From NCBI GenBank assembly GCA_020639135.1, contig JACKHE010000006.1, positions 186,001 to 250,000 of the forward strand: a DNA stretch of 64,000 nt, written 5' to 3'. The DNA is from Phycisphaeraceae bacterium. GTDB taxonomy: Bacteria; Planctomycetota; Phycisphaerae; Phycisphaerales; UBA1924. This document shows positions 34,007 to 43,039 of this stretch, piece by piece. The notes under the pieces were generated by a model. It made no database searches, was not told where the DNA came from, and was given only the letters and a program-made list of their open reading frames with translations. Numbering within the stretch: the stretch's first letter is position 1; each line of letters starts with the position of its first letter. The position numbers and the translations under genes are program-made.

Positions 34007-36190
34007 TCAGTCGAACCGGTCGAGCTCCATCACCTTGTCCCACGCCGCGATGAAGTCGTGGACGAACTTCTCCCGGGCGTCGTCGCAGGCATACACCTCG
34101 GCAAGCGCCCGCAACTCCGAGTTGGAGCCGAATACTAGATCGGCGCGGGTCCCGGTCCAGCGCGCCTTTCCGGTGGCGCGGTCGCGGCCCTCGAAGGCGG
34201 ACTGGCATTCGTCGGTGGACTTCCACTCGGTCCCCATGTCCAGCAGGTTGACGAAGAAGTCGTTGGTGAGCGCGCCGGGGTTGTCGGTGAGGACGCCGTG
34301 CTTGGTATGGCCGTGGTTGGCGTCGAGGACGCGGAGGCCTCCGACGAGGGCCGTCATCTCCGGCGCGGTGAGTGACAGGAGCTGCGCGCGATCGACGAGC
34401 AGGTGCTCGGCGGGCTTGTGGAAACCGTCGGCGCAGTAGTTGCGGAATCCGTCGGCCCTGAGCTCCAGCGCGGCGAAGGAGTGCGCATCGGTCTGCTCCT
34501 GCGTCGCGTCGGTGCGGCCGGGGCGGAAGGGGACCTTGACGCTGTGACCGGCCTTGCTCGCGGCATCCTCGATGGCGGCGCAGCCCCCGAAAACAATCAG
34601 ATCAGCGAGCGACACGCGCTTGGCCCCGGACTGGGCGCTGTTGAACTCCTGCCGGACCTTCTCGATCGCGGCGAGAGCACCGTGGAGCTGCTTCGGCTCA
34701 TTGATGTCCCAGTCCTTCTGTGGGAAGAGCCGGATGCGCGCGCCGTTGGCGCCACCGCGCTTGTCGCTGTCGCGGTAGGTCGAGGCGGAGGCCCAGGCAG
34801 TGGCGACGAGCCGGCCGATCGAGAGGCCGCAGCCGAGGAGCTTTTTCTTGAGCGCCTCGATGTCGGCGGCGTCGATGAGCGGGTGATCGACCTCGGGGAC
34901 GGGGTCCTGCCAGAGAAGCTGCTCGCCGGGGACCTCGGGTCCCAGGTAGCGGGCGATGGGCCCCATGTCGCGGTGGGTGAGCTTGAACCACGCGCGCGCG
35001 AAGGCGTCGGCGAACTCGTCGGGGTTCTGGTGGAATCTCCGCGAGATCGGCTCGTAGATCGGGTCCATGCGCATGGCCATGTCGGCGGTGGTCATGATGG
35101 GCGCGAACTTCTTTGTCGCGTCCTGCGCGCCGGGCGCCATGTCCTTCTCGGCGACGTCCTTCGCCTGCCACTGCCAGGCGCCGGCCGGGCTCCTGACGAG
35201 CTCCCACTCGTAGCCGAAGAGCATGTCGAAGTAGCCGTTGTCCCACCTGGTCGGGTTCGGTGTCCAGGCGCCCTCGATGCCGCTGGTGATGGCGTCTTCA
35301 CCGACACCGGAGCCGAAGCCGCAGCGCCAACCGAGTCCCTGCTCGGCGAGCGGCGCGCCCTCGGGCTCGCGGCCGACGTACTGGTCGGCGGGGGCGGCGC
35401 CGTGGCACTTGCCGAAGGTGTGCCCGCCGGCGGTGAGCGCGACGGTCTCCTCGTCGTTCATCGCCATGCGCGCGAAGGTCTCGCGGATGTCGCGGCCCTC
35501 GGCGACGGGGTCGGGCTCGCCGTTGGGGCCCTCCGGGTTGACGTAGATGAGCCCCATCTGCACGGCGCCGTAGGGGTTCTCGAGCACGCGCTCGCCGTGG
35601 TAGCGCTGGTCGCCGAGCCAGGTGGCCTCGACGCCCCAGTCGATGTCCTGCTCGGGCTCCCAGATGTCCGCGCGACCGCCGCCGAAGCCGAACGTCCTGA
35701 AGCCCATCGATTCGAGCGCGCAGTTGCCGGCGAGGATCATGAGGTCGGCCCAGGAGATCTTCCTGCCGTACTTCTTCTTGACGGGCCAGAGGAGTCGGCG
35801 CGCCTTGTCGAGGTTGGCGTTGTCGGGCCAGCTGTTGAGCGGCGCGAAGCGCTGCGTGCCGGAGCCGGCGCCGCCGCGGCCGTCGTGGATGCGGTACGTG
35901 CCGGCGCTGTGCCAGGCCATGCGGATGAAGAGGCCGCCGTAGTGGCCGTAATCGGCGGGCCACCACTCCTGCGAGTCGGTCATCAGGGCGTACAGGTCCT
36001 TCTTGATCGCGGCGAGGTCGAGGGATCTGAACTCGGCGGCGTAGTCGAAGGATTCGCCCATCGGATCGGCGAGCGGGGAGTTCTGGCGCAGCACGCCGAG
36101 GTTGAGTTGCTCGGGCCACCAGTCCCGATTGGTCATCGCCTTGATGTGCTGCCCCCCAGTGAATGGGCACGTTGTCGCCTCGGCTGGCAT
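34007..36190 (-). CDS. katG: catalase-peroxidase KatG
   Basis: A 727-residue cytoplasmic haem enzyme that removes hydrogen peroxide. The distal site has R90, W93 and H94 (RMAWHSAGTYR), the proximal haem ligand is H257 (TAGGHTFGKCHGA), and the residues expected to form the Met-Tyr-Trp cross-link are W93, Y216 (GLIYVNPEGP) and M242 (ETFARMAMND). Length matches the family (about 720-740), including the duplicated C-terminal peroxidase-like domain. It follows the Fur-family gene by 12 nt, so the two are probably co-transcribed, as with furA-katG in mycobacteria. Confidence 0.97.
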   Translation of the reverse strand: MPAEATTCPFTGGQHIKAMTNRDWWPEQLNLGVLRQNSPLADPMGESFDYAAEFRSLDLAAIKKDLYALMTDSQEWWPADYGHYGGLFIRMAWHSAGTYRIHDGRGGAGSGTQRFAPLNSWPDNANLDKARRLLWPVKKKYGRKISWADLMILAGNCALESMGFRTFGFGGGRADIWEPEQDIDWGVEATWLGDQRYHGERVLENPYGAVQMGLIYVNPEGPNGEPDPVAEGRDIRETFARMAMNDEETVALTAGGHTFGKCHGAAPADQYVGREPEGAPLAEQGLGWRCGFGSGVGEDAITSGIEGAWTPNPTRWDNGYFDMLFGYEWELVRSPAGAWQWQAKDVAEKDMAPGAQDATKKFAPIMTTADMAMRMDPIYEPISRRFHQNPDEFADAFARAWFKLTHRDMGPIARYLGPEVPGEQLLWQDPVPEVDHPLIDAADIEALKKKLLGCGLSIGRLVATAWASASTYRDSDKRGGANGARIRLFPQKDWDINEPKQLHGALAAIEKVRQEFNSAQSGAKRVSLADLIVFGGCAAIEDAASKAGHSVKVPFRPGRTDATQEQTDAHSFAALELRADGFRNYCADGFHKPAEHLLVDRAQLLSLTAPEMTALVGGLRVLDANHGHTKHGVLTDNPGALTNDFFVNLLDMGTEWKSTDECQSAFEGRDRATGKARWTGTRADLVFGSNSELRALAEVYACDDAREKFVHDFIAAWDKVMELDRFD

Positions 36191-36202
36191 CGCTCGGTCT
36201 CC

Positions 36203-36664
36203 TTACGAGTGGTTGGTTGGGTCAGAGTTGCGCTGTGCGGTTGCTCCTGCATCGCTGATGCAGGCGGGGCAGCGGCCCCAGTAGATCACCTCCGCCTCGT
36301 CGATCGCGTACCCCGCGTCGTCGCAGGGCTTCAGACACGGCGCGGCGCCGACGGGACAGTCCACGTCCACCACGGCGCCGCAGTTCCGGCAGATGAGGTG
36401 ATGGTGGTTGTCGCCGATGCGGTCCTCGTACCGCGCCGGTGAGTTGGCGGGCTGGATGCGCCGGATCAGGCCTCGTTCTGCGAGCTCCTGCAGCGCGCTG
36501 TACACCGTCTGCCGGGAGATCGCGCCGATCATGGATCGGACGGCCTCGGCGAGGTCGTCGGCGGTGCGGTGCGGCTTCTCCGTGACGGCGCGGAGCACCG
36601 CCAGACGCTGGGCCGTGACGGTGATGCCGTGTTGTCTCAGGAGCTGCTCGGCGTCTTCCGGCAT
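36203..36664 (-). CDS. Fur-family transcriptional regulator (PerR/FurA-like)
   Basis: A 153-residue DNA-binding repressor. The N-terminal winged helix is 'GITVTAQRLAVLRAVTEKPH', with recognition helix 'ISRQTVYSALQELAERGLIRR'. The metal-binding half has 'HHHLICRNCGAVVDVDCP' and 'WGRCPACISDAG', giving two CxxC pairs for structural zinc. Gene order (12 nt before katG) indicates a peroxide-sensing PerR/FurA type rather than an iron regulator. A palindrome upstream is a likely autoregulatory site. Confidence 0.9.
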   Translation of the reverse strand: MPEDAEQLLRQHGITVTAQRLAVLRAVTEKPHRTADDLAEAVRSMIGAISRQTVYSALQELAERGLIRRIQPANSPARYEDRIGDNHHHLICRNCGAVVDVDCPVGAAPCLKPCDDAGYAIDEAEVIYWGRCPACISDAGATAQRNSDPTNHS

Positions 36665-36692
36665 GCCGATGTTCTACACCAAAAACTAGACA

Positions 36693-36710
36693 TTGTCCAA
36701 TACTGGACAA
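36693..36710. promoter_or_regulatory. palindromic Fur/PerR-type operator upstream of the fur-katG operon
   Basis: TTGTCCA-ATAC-TGGACAA is a perfect 7-bp inverted repeat with a 4-bp spacer, centred about 37 nt before the regulator's start codon. Size and position fit an autoregulatory operator. That the Fur-family protein binds here is inferred. Confidence 0.7.
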
Positions 36711-36826
36711 GATCTATGATAAACGACAGGTTTTCCACTGTGACCATGTGCTGGCGATGCGCAGCCGGCGCATGACCGCACTGGTGATGCCCGGATGGCG
36801 TCAGGAGTGGTGTCTCGGCGGGGTTG

Positions 36827-37171
36827 TCAGCGACGGTGGTGGATCCGCCTGGGGCGCTGCCGGCCGGCGTCGCGAGCCTGGTGATCGATGGAGGAGACCC
36901 ATCGGCAACCCATCTCGAAGGCGCCGTGGTCTTCGCTGACCCGGACGACCCGCGCGAGCTTGGGGTAGGCGTGGCGACGTGATGCGATGCGGATGCAATC
37001 GCCTTCGGCGGGGCGGGGGCCGGTCTTCGCCTGGAGTCGGATCCCGGATTCGGAGCGGTCGATCACGCTCGCCTGTCGATGCGTGTCCACGCCGTGGGTC
37101 CTCCAGGCGATGTGCTCGGCCCTGGGGTACTCGCGCACCTTCTGACGCCGGCGCGTGTTCATCGCACTCAT
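36827..37171 (-). CDS. PilZ-domain-like protein
   Basis: A 114-residue protein. The basic N-terminus (NTRRRQKVREYPRAEHIAWR) has the R-x3-R-like start of PilZ domains, and 'ASVIDRSESGIRLQAKTGPR' resembles the D/N-x-S-x2-G c-di-GMP motif. Two further strands (DCIRIASRRHAYPKLARVVR and GAFEMGCRWV) complete the barrel. AGGAG lies 8 nt before the ATG at 37171. A c-di-GMP effector beside a GGDEF-domain gene 105 nt away makes sense, but this family is divergent and the call is moderate. Confidence 0.65.
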   Translation of the reverse strand: MSAMNTRRRQKVREYPRAEHIAWRTHGVDTHRQASVIDRSESGIRLQAKTGPRPAEGDCIRIASRRHAYPKLARVVRVSEDHGAFEMGCRWVSSIDHQARDAGRQRPRRIHHRR

Positions 37172-37276
37172 GGTTCGGTCTCCTCTTCGGGTTGTCGTGT
37201 GAGGCGCCGGGCCGCGGGGTCTGGACAACGCATCCTGTGCGCGGTTCGCGCCGGGGTCTGGTCCTGGGCCGTTTGC

Positions 37277-38827
37277 TCAGGCGTACGAGAGCGTCTGGTG
37301 GTCGATGAAGTGCGCGGCATCGACAACCGCGGGGTGGAACTGCCGGCCGCGCTCGTGGCGGAGCTCCGACAGCGCCTGCGGGGTTGACTTGCGTTCCGTG
37401 TAGCCGCGATCGCTCATCATCGCGACGAGCGAATCCGCGACGGCGAGGATCGTGTACATCGAGGGCGGTTCGTCCGGCGTCGTTCGGTTGTCGTCATCAA
37501 GAAAGAACTGATGGTGCAGCGCGACCGCCTCGCAGACGGGATCGGGCGCGCCGCAGGCAGCGATCAGCATCGCGCCGAACCCGGCGTGTTCGTCGATGAA
37601 ACGGCGCTCCGCGGGCTCGAGTTTCCTCGGCGCCGCGAGCAGCGCCTCCGGCGCGGCGACCTTGCCGATGTCGTGGAACTCCGAAGCGAGCGCCAGCTCC
37701 TCGAGCGCCTCCTCCCCGAGCCCGATCGACCTGCCCAGACGCTCGGCGAGGCGCCGGACGCGCAGGCCGTGCGGTCCGGTGTGTTCGAGCTGAACGCGGC
37801 CCAGGCAACCGCTGAGCCTTCGGAGGAGCGTCTTGAGCCGCTCGCGGGGCGTGAGCTCCGGGTCGGTCTGCAGCTCCTCGGCGATCTCCATCGCCTCGAC
37901 CATGCGCCAGGTGCAGATCCGGTTGCGTCCCGATTCCTTCGCCAGGTACATCGCGCGGTCGGCCCGGGTGACGATGTCCTCGTTCAGCTCGGAGGTCGGG
38001 ACGACATCGACACCGATGCTTGCGGTGACGCTGACGCTCCTGCCCTGGGTGACATGGATCGGCGTGGATTCGATCTCCCGACGGAGGCGATCGGCCCAGC
38101 CCCAGGCGCTTGTCAGCGATGCCGAGGCTCGCAGGACGAGGAACTCCTCGCCGCCCCAGCGGATGATCGCGTCGGATGGCTCCGCGTTCGATCGGAGGAT
38201 CCCCGCGACCGCCCTGAGCGCCTCGTCGCCCGCGGCGTGCCCGTGGTTGTCGTTGATGCTCTTGAAATGATCGATGTCCAGGAGAATCACCGCGGTCTGC
38301 TCCCGGCGGTCGTGCCGCGAACGCTCCGAGTTGAGGGTCTGCAGTCCCGCGCGGCGGTTGCACAACCCGGTGAGCTGGTCGGTGTTGGCCTGCTGTGTGA
38401 GGCTGCTGAGCCGGCGGTTGGCCTCGCGGCGCTCTTTGCGCTGTCTGCGGGACTCCTCGATGACGGAGTCGATGCGCTCCTTGAGCCGGTCGGAGTTGAT
38501 CGCGTCTTCCTTCTTGACGAAGTCGGCCACCCCATGTCGCAACGCGTCGATGACGACCTGCTGCTCGTGGCTGGATGAGATCACCAGGATGGGTGTCTCG
38601 GGCTGGATGGCCCGCACTTCCTCGATCAGTTCGGGCGCGGTGTGCGGCGGGATGTGAAAATCCATCACGATGCAGTCGAAGGGCGTCTCGCGCGCCGCCC
38701 GGAGCATTTCTTCTCTCGAATCAGAGACGGTGACGTTGAGTGCGGGATTGCCCTGGATGAGCGAGAGCAGAATGAGACGCCGGTGATCAGCGTCATCGTC
38801 GATCAGTAGAATCCGTGTCTGCCGCAT
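37277..38827 (-). CDS. response regulator with GGDEF and HD domains (diguanylate cyclase-like)
   Basis: A 516-residue cytoplasmic protein. It has a receiver domain (about 1-125) with acidic pocket 'LLIDDDADHR' and phospho-acceptor Asp in 'DCIVMDFHIPP', a coiled-coil linker (ESRRQRKERREANRRLSSLT), and a GGDEF domain (about 155-320) with active-site GGEEF (RWGGEEFLVL) and 'FKSINDNHGHAAGD'. The C-terminal HD domain (about 350-516) has 'EFHDIGKVAAPEAL' and 'ALHHQFFLDDD' but lacks a GYP motif. It probably makes c-di-GMP when phosphorylated; the HD part may be inactive as a phosphodiesterase. GGAGG precedes the ATG by 7 nt. Confidence 0.9.
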   Translation of the reverse strand: MRQTRILLIDDDADHRRLILLSLIQGNPALNVTVSDSREEMLRAARETPFDCIVMDFHIPPHTAPELIEEVRAIQPETPILVISSSHEQQVVIDALRHGVADFVKKEDAINSDRLKERIDSVIEESRRQRKERREANRRLSSLTQQANTDQLTGLCNRRAGLQTLNSERSRHDRREQTAVILLDIDHFKSINDNHGHAAGDEALRAVAGILRSNAEPSDAIIRWGGEEFLVLRASASLTSAWGWADRLRREIESTPIHVTQGRSVSVTASIGVDVVPTSELNEDIVTRADRAMYLAKESGRNRICTWRMVEAMEIAEELQTDPELTPRERLKTLLRRLSGCLGRVQLEHTGPHGLRVRRLAERLGRSIGLGEEALEELALASEFHDIGKVAAPEALLAAPRKLEPAERRFIDEHAGFGAMLIAACGAPDPVCEAVALHHQFFLDDDNRTTPDEPPSMYTILAVADSLVAMMSDRGYTERKSTPQALSELRHERGRQFHPAVVDAAHFIDHQTLSYA

Positions 38828-39172
38828 GTCTGGACCTCCGTGGTTCTCCCACACAACGGAGATCGGAAGCGGCATGCAACAGCTTGACAATCAACAGCCT
38901 ACGATTGAAGTTCACGATCCCATAGTCGGTACAGATGATGTCAACGATCCGCCTGCGCCAGGCCGTCGTGCGGACGCCGAGGCCCCGACCGGACAACAAA
39001 GCTCGGGATCTTCCCGGACAGGTGTCGGAGGTTGTGCGGGTCATCCGGAGCGATCGGATCCGGGAACGGATCGGCATGTCGCTGCTGCCGTGACAATGCA
39101 CCCGAACCGGGGGTTGGATCTTGCTGCCTTGTGTCCGGGGGTTTCGCGGCTGCGCGACGGCGTTTGGCCAGA
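38828..39172. other. 345-nt intergenic stretch; no gene supported
   Basis: The gap lies between the response-regulator gene (39173-39631) and the receiver-GGDEF-HD gene, both on the - strand. Frames covering it on either strand are low-complexity translations of GC-rich DNA without recognisable domains. It holds the GGDEF gene's ribosome-binding site and presumably its promoter. Confidence 0.5.
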
Positions 39173-39631
39173 TCAGCCGTTGGGGATATGGCTGTGCGTC
39201 GGGGCCTGGTTCCAGACGGTCCAGTAGAGGTTGAGGTCACGGATCATGTTCTGGAACTTCTGGAAGTCAACGGGCTTGGTGACGAAGCTGTTGGCGTGGC
39301 TGCGGTAGGCCGACAAGCGGTCCGCATCGGCCGCCGAGGTCGTGAGCACGACGACGGGGATGACCTTCAGATCTTCGTCGGCCTTGATCTGCTCAAGGAT
39401 CTCATGCCCGTTCATTTTCGGGAGGTTGATGTCGAGGAGGATGACGTCGGGCCTCTTCGAGCCGCCGTACTCCCCGGAGTTGCGGAGGTAGGCCATCGCC
39501 GCGAGCCCGTCCCGGACGTGGTCGAGGGTGTTGGTGACGTTGTTGATCTCGAGGGACATCCTCACGAGGTCGGCGTGATCCTGGTTGTCCTCAACCAGCA
39601 GAAAATGAACCGGCTTCTGCTCTGTGATCAT
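39173..39631 (-). CDS. single-domain response regulator (Rcp1-like)
   Basis: A 152-residue receiver protein without an output domain. It has the acidic pocket 'FLLVEDNQDHADLVRMSLEI', phospho-acceptor Asp in 'DVILLDINLPKMNG', the conserved Thr in 'VVVLTTSAADADR' and Lys in 'SFVTKPVDFQKF'. The form resembles Rcp1-type regulators that work with phytochrome-like or PAS kinases. The start codon lies inside the 3' end of the kinase gene, an overlap of 41 nt that indicates coupling. Its target is unknown. Confidence 0.88.
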   Translation of the reverse strand: MITEQKPVHFLLVEDNQDHADLVRMSLEINNVTNTLDHVRDGLAAMAYLRNSGEYGGSKRPDVILLDINLPKMNGHEILEQIKADEDLKVIPVVVLTTSAADADRLSAYRSHANSFVTKPVDFQKFQNMIRDLNLYWTVWNQAPTHSHIPNG

Positions 39632-41423
39632 CGTGAGTCTCTCTTTTCGCGGTGCTGCTCGGGGTGTCCGTCGCCTGCCCGGCGGGCAGCGTGACACAGA
39701 ATGTGGCGCCTCCGCCCGGTGTCTTCTCGACCCAGGCGGCTCCACCGTAGTGTTCGACGATCCTCTTGACAATGTTCAGCCCCACGCCCGAGCTCTGCGC
39801 GCCGGCATCGAGCCGCTGGAACAGGCCGAACACCCGCTCCCGGAACTCTGGTTCGATGCCCGGGCCGTTGTCGGCGACGCCAAGCCGCACGAAGCGCCCC
39901 TCGGGTCTTGTGCAGACGGTGATCCTGGCGGATCCTGACGCCGGGTGACCGTACTTGAGCGCGTTGGAGAGCAGGTTCGAGAGGATCTGCTCGACGCGCA
40001 CCGGGTCGCAGTGGACCATCGCGGGGCCACCTTCGATGACGACATCGGCGTCCGCTTTCTCGATCTGCGGCTGGAACTCGGACAGCAACGTCTGGAGCAT
40101 CGCATGAACATCGACGGCTTGCGGCGGCTGATCGGTCCGCCCGATGCGGCTGAGTTCGAGCATCTCGTCGATGTTGGTCTTCAATCGCCGGGACGCGTTC
40201 TGGATCCGATCGACACATTCGAGCGCGCGATCGGAATACCCGACCTCGATGAAGTGGCGGAGGTAGCCCGAGAAGCCCTCGATGGTCACCAGCGGCGCCT
40301 TCAGGTCGTGCGAGGCGGTGCGGACGTATTCCTCGAGCTCGGCGTTAGCCCGGCGGAGATCCTGCTCGATCTTCTTACTCTGCGTGACATCCGCGCGGAT
40401 CGCGACGAACTGTGTGATCCTGCCGGTCTCGTCGCGGAAGGGCACGATGGTGGTGTCCACCCAGTACAGGCTGCCGTCCCTGGCGCGGTTGCAGACCTCG
40501 CCGCGCCAGGTCTCGCCGGCGGCTATGGTGCGCCAGAGATCGACAAAGAACTCCCTGGGGTGGTGGCCCGAGTTGATGACGCGGTGGGTCTTTCCGATCA
40601 GCTCCTCGGCGCGGTACTGCGAGACCTTGCAGAACATCTTGTTGACGTAGGTAATGACGCCGCTGGGATCGGTGATCGCCACGATGGCGTGCTCGTCGAG
40701 GGCGAACTTCTGCAGCTCCAGCTCGTGCATCGTTTTCGCGAGGAGCGCCTTATCCCGATCACGCTGCTCGACGGCCTCGCGGATCGTGACGGACTTGGCC
40801 AGGGTGAACGCGCCGCCGAGCGCAAGGAACCCGATGGAGGTGTGTAGCGCCATCCTGGTCAGGTTGCCCATCCAGTACGACGTGTCGATGCCGCTGGCGT
40901 AGCCGAAGAGCGAGACCGCGCCGAACAGCGTCACGACGACGCCGATCGACAGGATGGAGATGTGCGCCGGTAAGCTCGGCCCGGACCCGCCGGTGAGCAT
41001 GATCGCCGAGCCCGTGAGCAGGAAGCACAGCGCGGTGTTCGGGGCCATCCGGCCGGCCCTTCCCGGGTCAACCGCCAGGTAGTCCCGGGCGAGTAGCTCG
41101 TCGATCCCGAGTTGCGATCCGGTGAGGTACTCGACCAGCGTCAGCAGCCCCAGCAGCGCCGCGGCGGAGCCGATGCCGACGGCTGAGCGACGCCAACCGA
41201 TCCTCCACGCCAGCATCCCGGCGCCGCTCAGGAGCATCCCGAGGGCCGTGTTGGCCTGCATGGGGGCGAGGTGGGGCAGGATGCGGATCAGCGGCTCAAA
41301 CCTGAACCACCAGCCGAGGATGACCGCTAACCCGAGGATCGTGCAGAAGGCGCCCGCGCAGAACGTGGCTGTCAGGACCATCGCCTGACGTGGATCGTTT
41401 TCTCGGCTTGTGATCGTGGCCAT
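39591..41423 (-). CDS. membrane PAS-domain sensor histidine kinase
   Basis: A 610-residue sensor kinase. The first 210 residues contain about six hydrophobic segments (for example CTILGLAVILGWWF and IGVVVTLFGAVSLFGY), followed by a coiled coil and a PAS domain with PAC motif (about 235-355; 'AIVAITDPSGVITYVNKMF', 'GSLYWVDTTIVPFRDETG'). The HisKA motif is ASHDLKAPLVTIEGF (His near residue 380), and HATPase boxes include 'LSNLLSNALKYGHP' (N box) and 'VADNGPGIEPEFRERVFGLF' (G1). It probably phosphorylates the overlapping response regulator. The signal is unknown. Confidence 0.9.
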   Translation of the reverse strand: MATITSRENDPRQAMVLTATFCAGAFCTILGLAVILGWWFRFEPLIRILPHLAPMQANTALGMLLSGAGMLAWRIGWRRSAVGIGSAAALLGLLTLVEYLTGSQLGIDELLARDYLAVDPGRAGRMAPNTALCFLLTGSAIMLTGGSGPSLPAHISILSIGVVVTLFGAVSLFGYASGIDTSYWMGNLTRMALHTSIGFLALGGAFTLAKSVTIREAVEQRDRDKALLAKTMHELELQKFALDEHAIVAITDPSGVITYVNKMFCKVSQYRAEELIGKTHRVINSGHHPREFFVDLWRTIAAGETWRGEVCNRARDGSLYWVDTTIVPFRDETGRITQFVAIRADVTQSKKIEQDLRRANAELEEYVRTASHDLKAPLVTIEGFSGYLRHFIEVGYSDRALECVDRIQNASRRLKTNIDEMLELSRIGRTDQPPQAVDVHAMLQTLLSEFQPQIEKADADVVIEGGPAMVHCDPVRVEQILSNLLSNALKYGHPASGSARITVCTRPEGRFVRLGVADNGPGIEPEFRERVFGLFQRLDAGAQSSGVGLNIVKRIVEHYGGAAWVEKTPGGGATFCVTLPAGQATDTPSSTAKRETHDDHRAEAGSFSAG

Positions 41424-41942
41424 CGGGAGGCGTCCTCCGTGACACCTGGCGGCGCAACTCTCGAGGCGCCGGTGAACTCATCGGAATCGCGGAGTCCCAT
41501 GATTGACAATCCAGTCTGAATCCGCAGGTTTTCACCGGAGTTTGGGGGTCAGCAGGGCGAACAGGAGAGCGCCTGAGAAAGCCGTCCATACAGATCTGCA
41601 TGTCCGTATTTCAGACGCCTGGGAAAGCATGCCGTCGGCATGACCGTTGTGGCGTGTCCCGCCCGGGATGCTCCCGCAAGCCAATGGAATCAAGGGGGTT
41701 AAACTCCCCAATCCGGGCTGGAGGCGCGTTTCGCTATTTTTTAGCGCCGGCGCCACGATAGAATGTCGCACAGAGACTTGAACGGAGGGCGTGTCGCCCG
41801 ACGTCGAAACACGTTGTCTCTGAATCAGCAAGCGCGAACTTTCAGTTCAAACACAAGGACTTCCCGGCGAGTGTTCACCGGGGGATTGTCTGCGTAGAGC
41901 GCTTGCGCCTGCAGGCCTACGGGCCGGAGGGGGATCTTGAAA
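41424..41942. other. 519-nt divergent intergenic region before the PEP-CTERM gene
   Basis: No coding frame with recognisable features is present. It separates the divergently read sensor kinase and PEP-CTERM genes and must hold both promoters. Features seen are a small hairpin GGGCG-TGT-CGCCC (about 41786-41798), a TAGAAT -10-like hexamer near 41758, and a long GC-rich 5' leader before the PEP-CTERM gene. No riboswitch was recognised. Confidence 0.4.
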
Positions 41943-42926
41943 ATGCGTCAGTCCACAATGTTCTCGTGCTCGTTCGCCGCGCTTTTCGCGGCGCCGCTCG
42001 TCGCAAACGCGGGCGTCATCGGTGATCCCAATGACATGTACGTCACCAGCGATGCGCACAGCGAGGTGTACCAGTTCGAGCGGACATCGCCCTGGGCGCA
42101 CGTCCCGGGCAACTACGTCGGCGGGCTCGGCGGGTCCTACAGCCAGGTCTTCTCGAACTCGACACAGCTGAGCAGCAACGCGCCTTACCTGGGCGCCGTC
42201 GCCGGCAACAACCAGGACTTCTTCATCGGCGGCTTCGGGAGCCTCCAGAAGATCGACTCGGCGACCGGCGCCAGCCTCGGGATGATCGGCGCCGCCGGCT
42301 CGCGGCTCGGACCGGCGCAGGCGCCCAACGACAACATCGTCGTCGGCGGCCCCACCGGCATCGAGGAGTTCGACTCCAACACCGGCGCGTTCGTCCGCAC
42401 CGTCAACGGTGTCGGCGATGGCGGAAACCTCTTCACCTTCAAGGGCGATGAGATGTTTGTCGCCAACTGGTTCGGCGGCTCGGGCTTCGGCATCCAGCGC
42501 TACAGCTTCACCACCGGCGCCGTCACCGGCGCGACCATCCCCGTCCCCTTCGGGCCGCAGGAAATCGGCATCGGCCCCGACGGCGCCCTCTACGCGACCG
42601 CTCTGTACGAGGGCCCGGGCGTCGAGGGCCTCTGGCGGTACGACTTCGGCGCCGGCACGTGGAGCCAGTACATCGATGTGCAGTTCCTCGCCGGCGGCGG
42701 GCCCCACGGCTTCACCTTCGACCCGATCAACTTCGACATCTACATGGCCTTCAACTCCGGCGAGATCTACCGCTTCGACCAGAGCGGCGCCTTCCTCAAC
42801 CTCGCCAACTTCGTCCCCACCAAGCTCACGGACATCCTCTTCAAGCGGACCGTCCCCGAGCCGGGCGCGCTGACGCTCCTCCTGGCGGGTTCGGGCCTGG
42901 CGATCCGTCGCCGCCGCCGCGCGTAA
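41943..42926 (+). CDS. PEP-CTERM sorting-signal exported protein with beta-propeller-like repeats
   Basis: A 327-residue exported protein. A signal peptide (CSFAALFAAPLVANA) is followed by repeated 'GP.D.LYV'-type strands (DPNDMYVTSDAHSEVYQFE; GPDGALYATALYEGPG; DPINFDIYMAFNSGEIYRFD) suggesting a beta-propeller. The C-terminus is a PEP-CTERM signal: VPEPG, hydrophobic helix ALTLLLAGSGLAI, and basic tail RRRRRA. Such proteins are cleaved by exosortase and surface-anchored or secreted with exopolysaccharide. GGAGGGG precedes the ATG at 41943 by 9 nt. The substrate, if any, is unknown. Confidence 0.88.
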   Translation: MRQSTMFSCSFAALFAAPLVANAGVIGDPNDMYVTSDAHSEVYQFERTSPWAHVPGNYVGGLGGSYSQVFSNSTQLSSNAPYLGAVAGNNQDFFIGGFGSLQKIDSATGASLGMIGAAGSRLGPAQAPNDNIVVGGPTGIEEFDSNTGAFVRTVNGVGDGGNLFTFKGDEMFVANWFGGSGFGIQRYSFTTGAVTGATIPVPFGPQEIGIGPDGALYATALYEGPGVEGLWRYDFGAGTWSQYIDVQFLAGGGPHGFTFDPINFDIYMAFNSGEIYRFDQSGAFLNLANFVPTKLTDILFKRTVPEPGALTLLLAGSGLAIRRRRRA

Positions 42927-42957
42927 GCCCCGCTGAGCCCTGTTCCCCCCGCATCGC

Positions 42958-42993
42958 GCGGGCGCCCTCCGAACCGGGGGGCGCCCGCTTTTT
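42958..42993 (+). terminator. intrinsic terminator of the PEP-CTERM gene
   Basis: GCGGGCGCCC (42958-42967) pairs with GGGCGCCCGC (42979-42988), followed by TTTTT. It lies 31 nt after the PEP-CTERM stop codon and before the His-rich protein gene. Confidence 0.88.
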
Positions 42994-43025
42994 CATGAAC
43001 GATCCGGCGCGGCCCGCAGCGGTGG

Positions 43026-43031
43026 TATGAT
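43026..43031 (+). promoter_or_regulatory. candidate -10 element (TATGAT) for the zinc-uptake-like locus
   Basis: TATGAT lies 8 nt before the ATG of the His-rich protein gene. With no ribosome-binding site visible and this spacing, transcription could begin at or next to the start codon, giving a leaderless mRNA. No matching -35 was found, so the promoter call is tentative. Confidence 0.35.
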
Positions 43032-43039
43032 CCCATCGG

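Noticed and set aside
34403..36442. A 679-codon + strand frame antisense to katG
   Set aside because: It is a shadow of the GC-rich katG coding strand: low-complexity Gly/Val/Glu-rich translation without domains, while katG on the other strand has all catalytic residues.
38826..39227. A 133-codon + strand frame between the two response-regulator genes
   Set aside because: Low-complexity, no signal or domain, and it overlaps the ends of both real genes.
41700..41730. Sigma-54 type promoter before the PEP-CTERM gene
   Set aside because: A GG...GC pair occurs near CTGGAGGCGCGTTTCGCT, but the spacing is one base too long and the consensus is poor.
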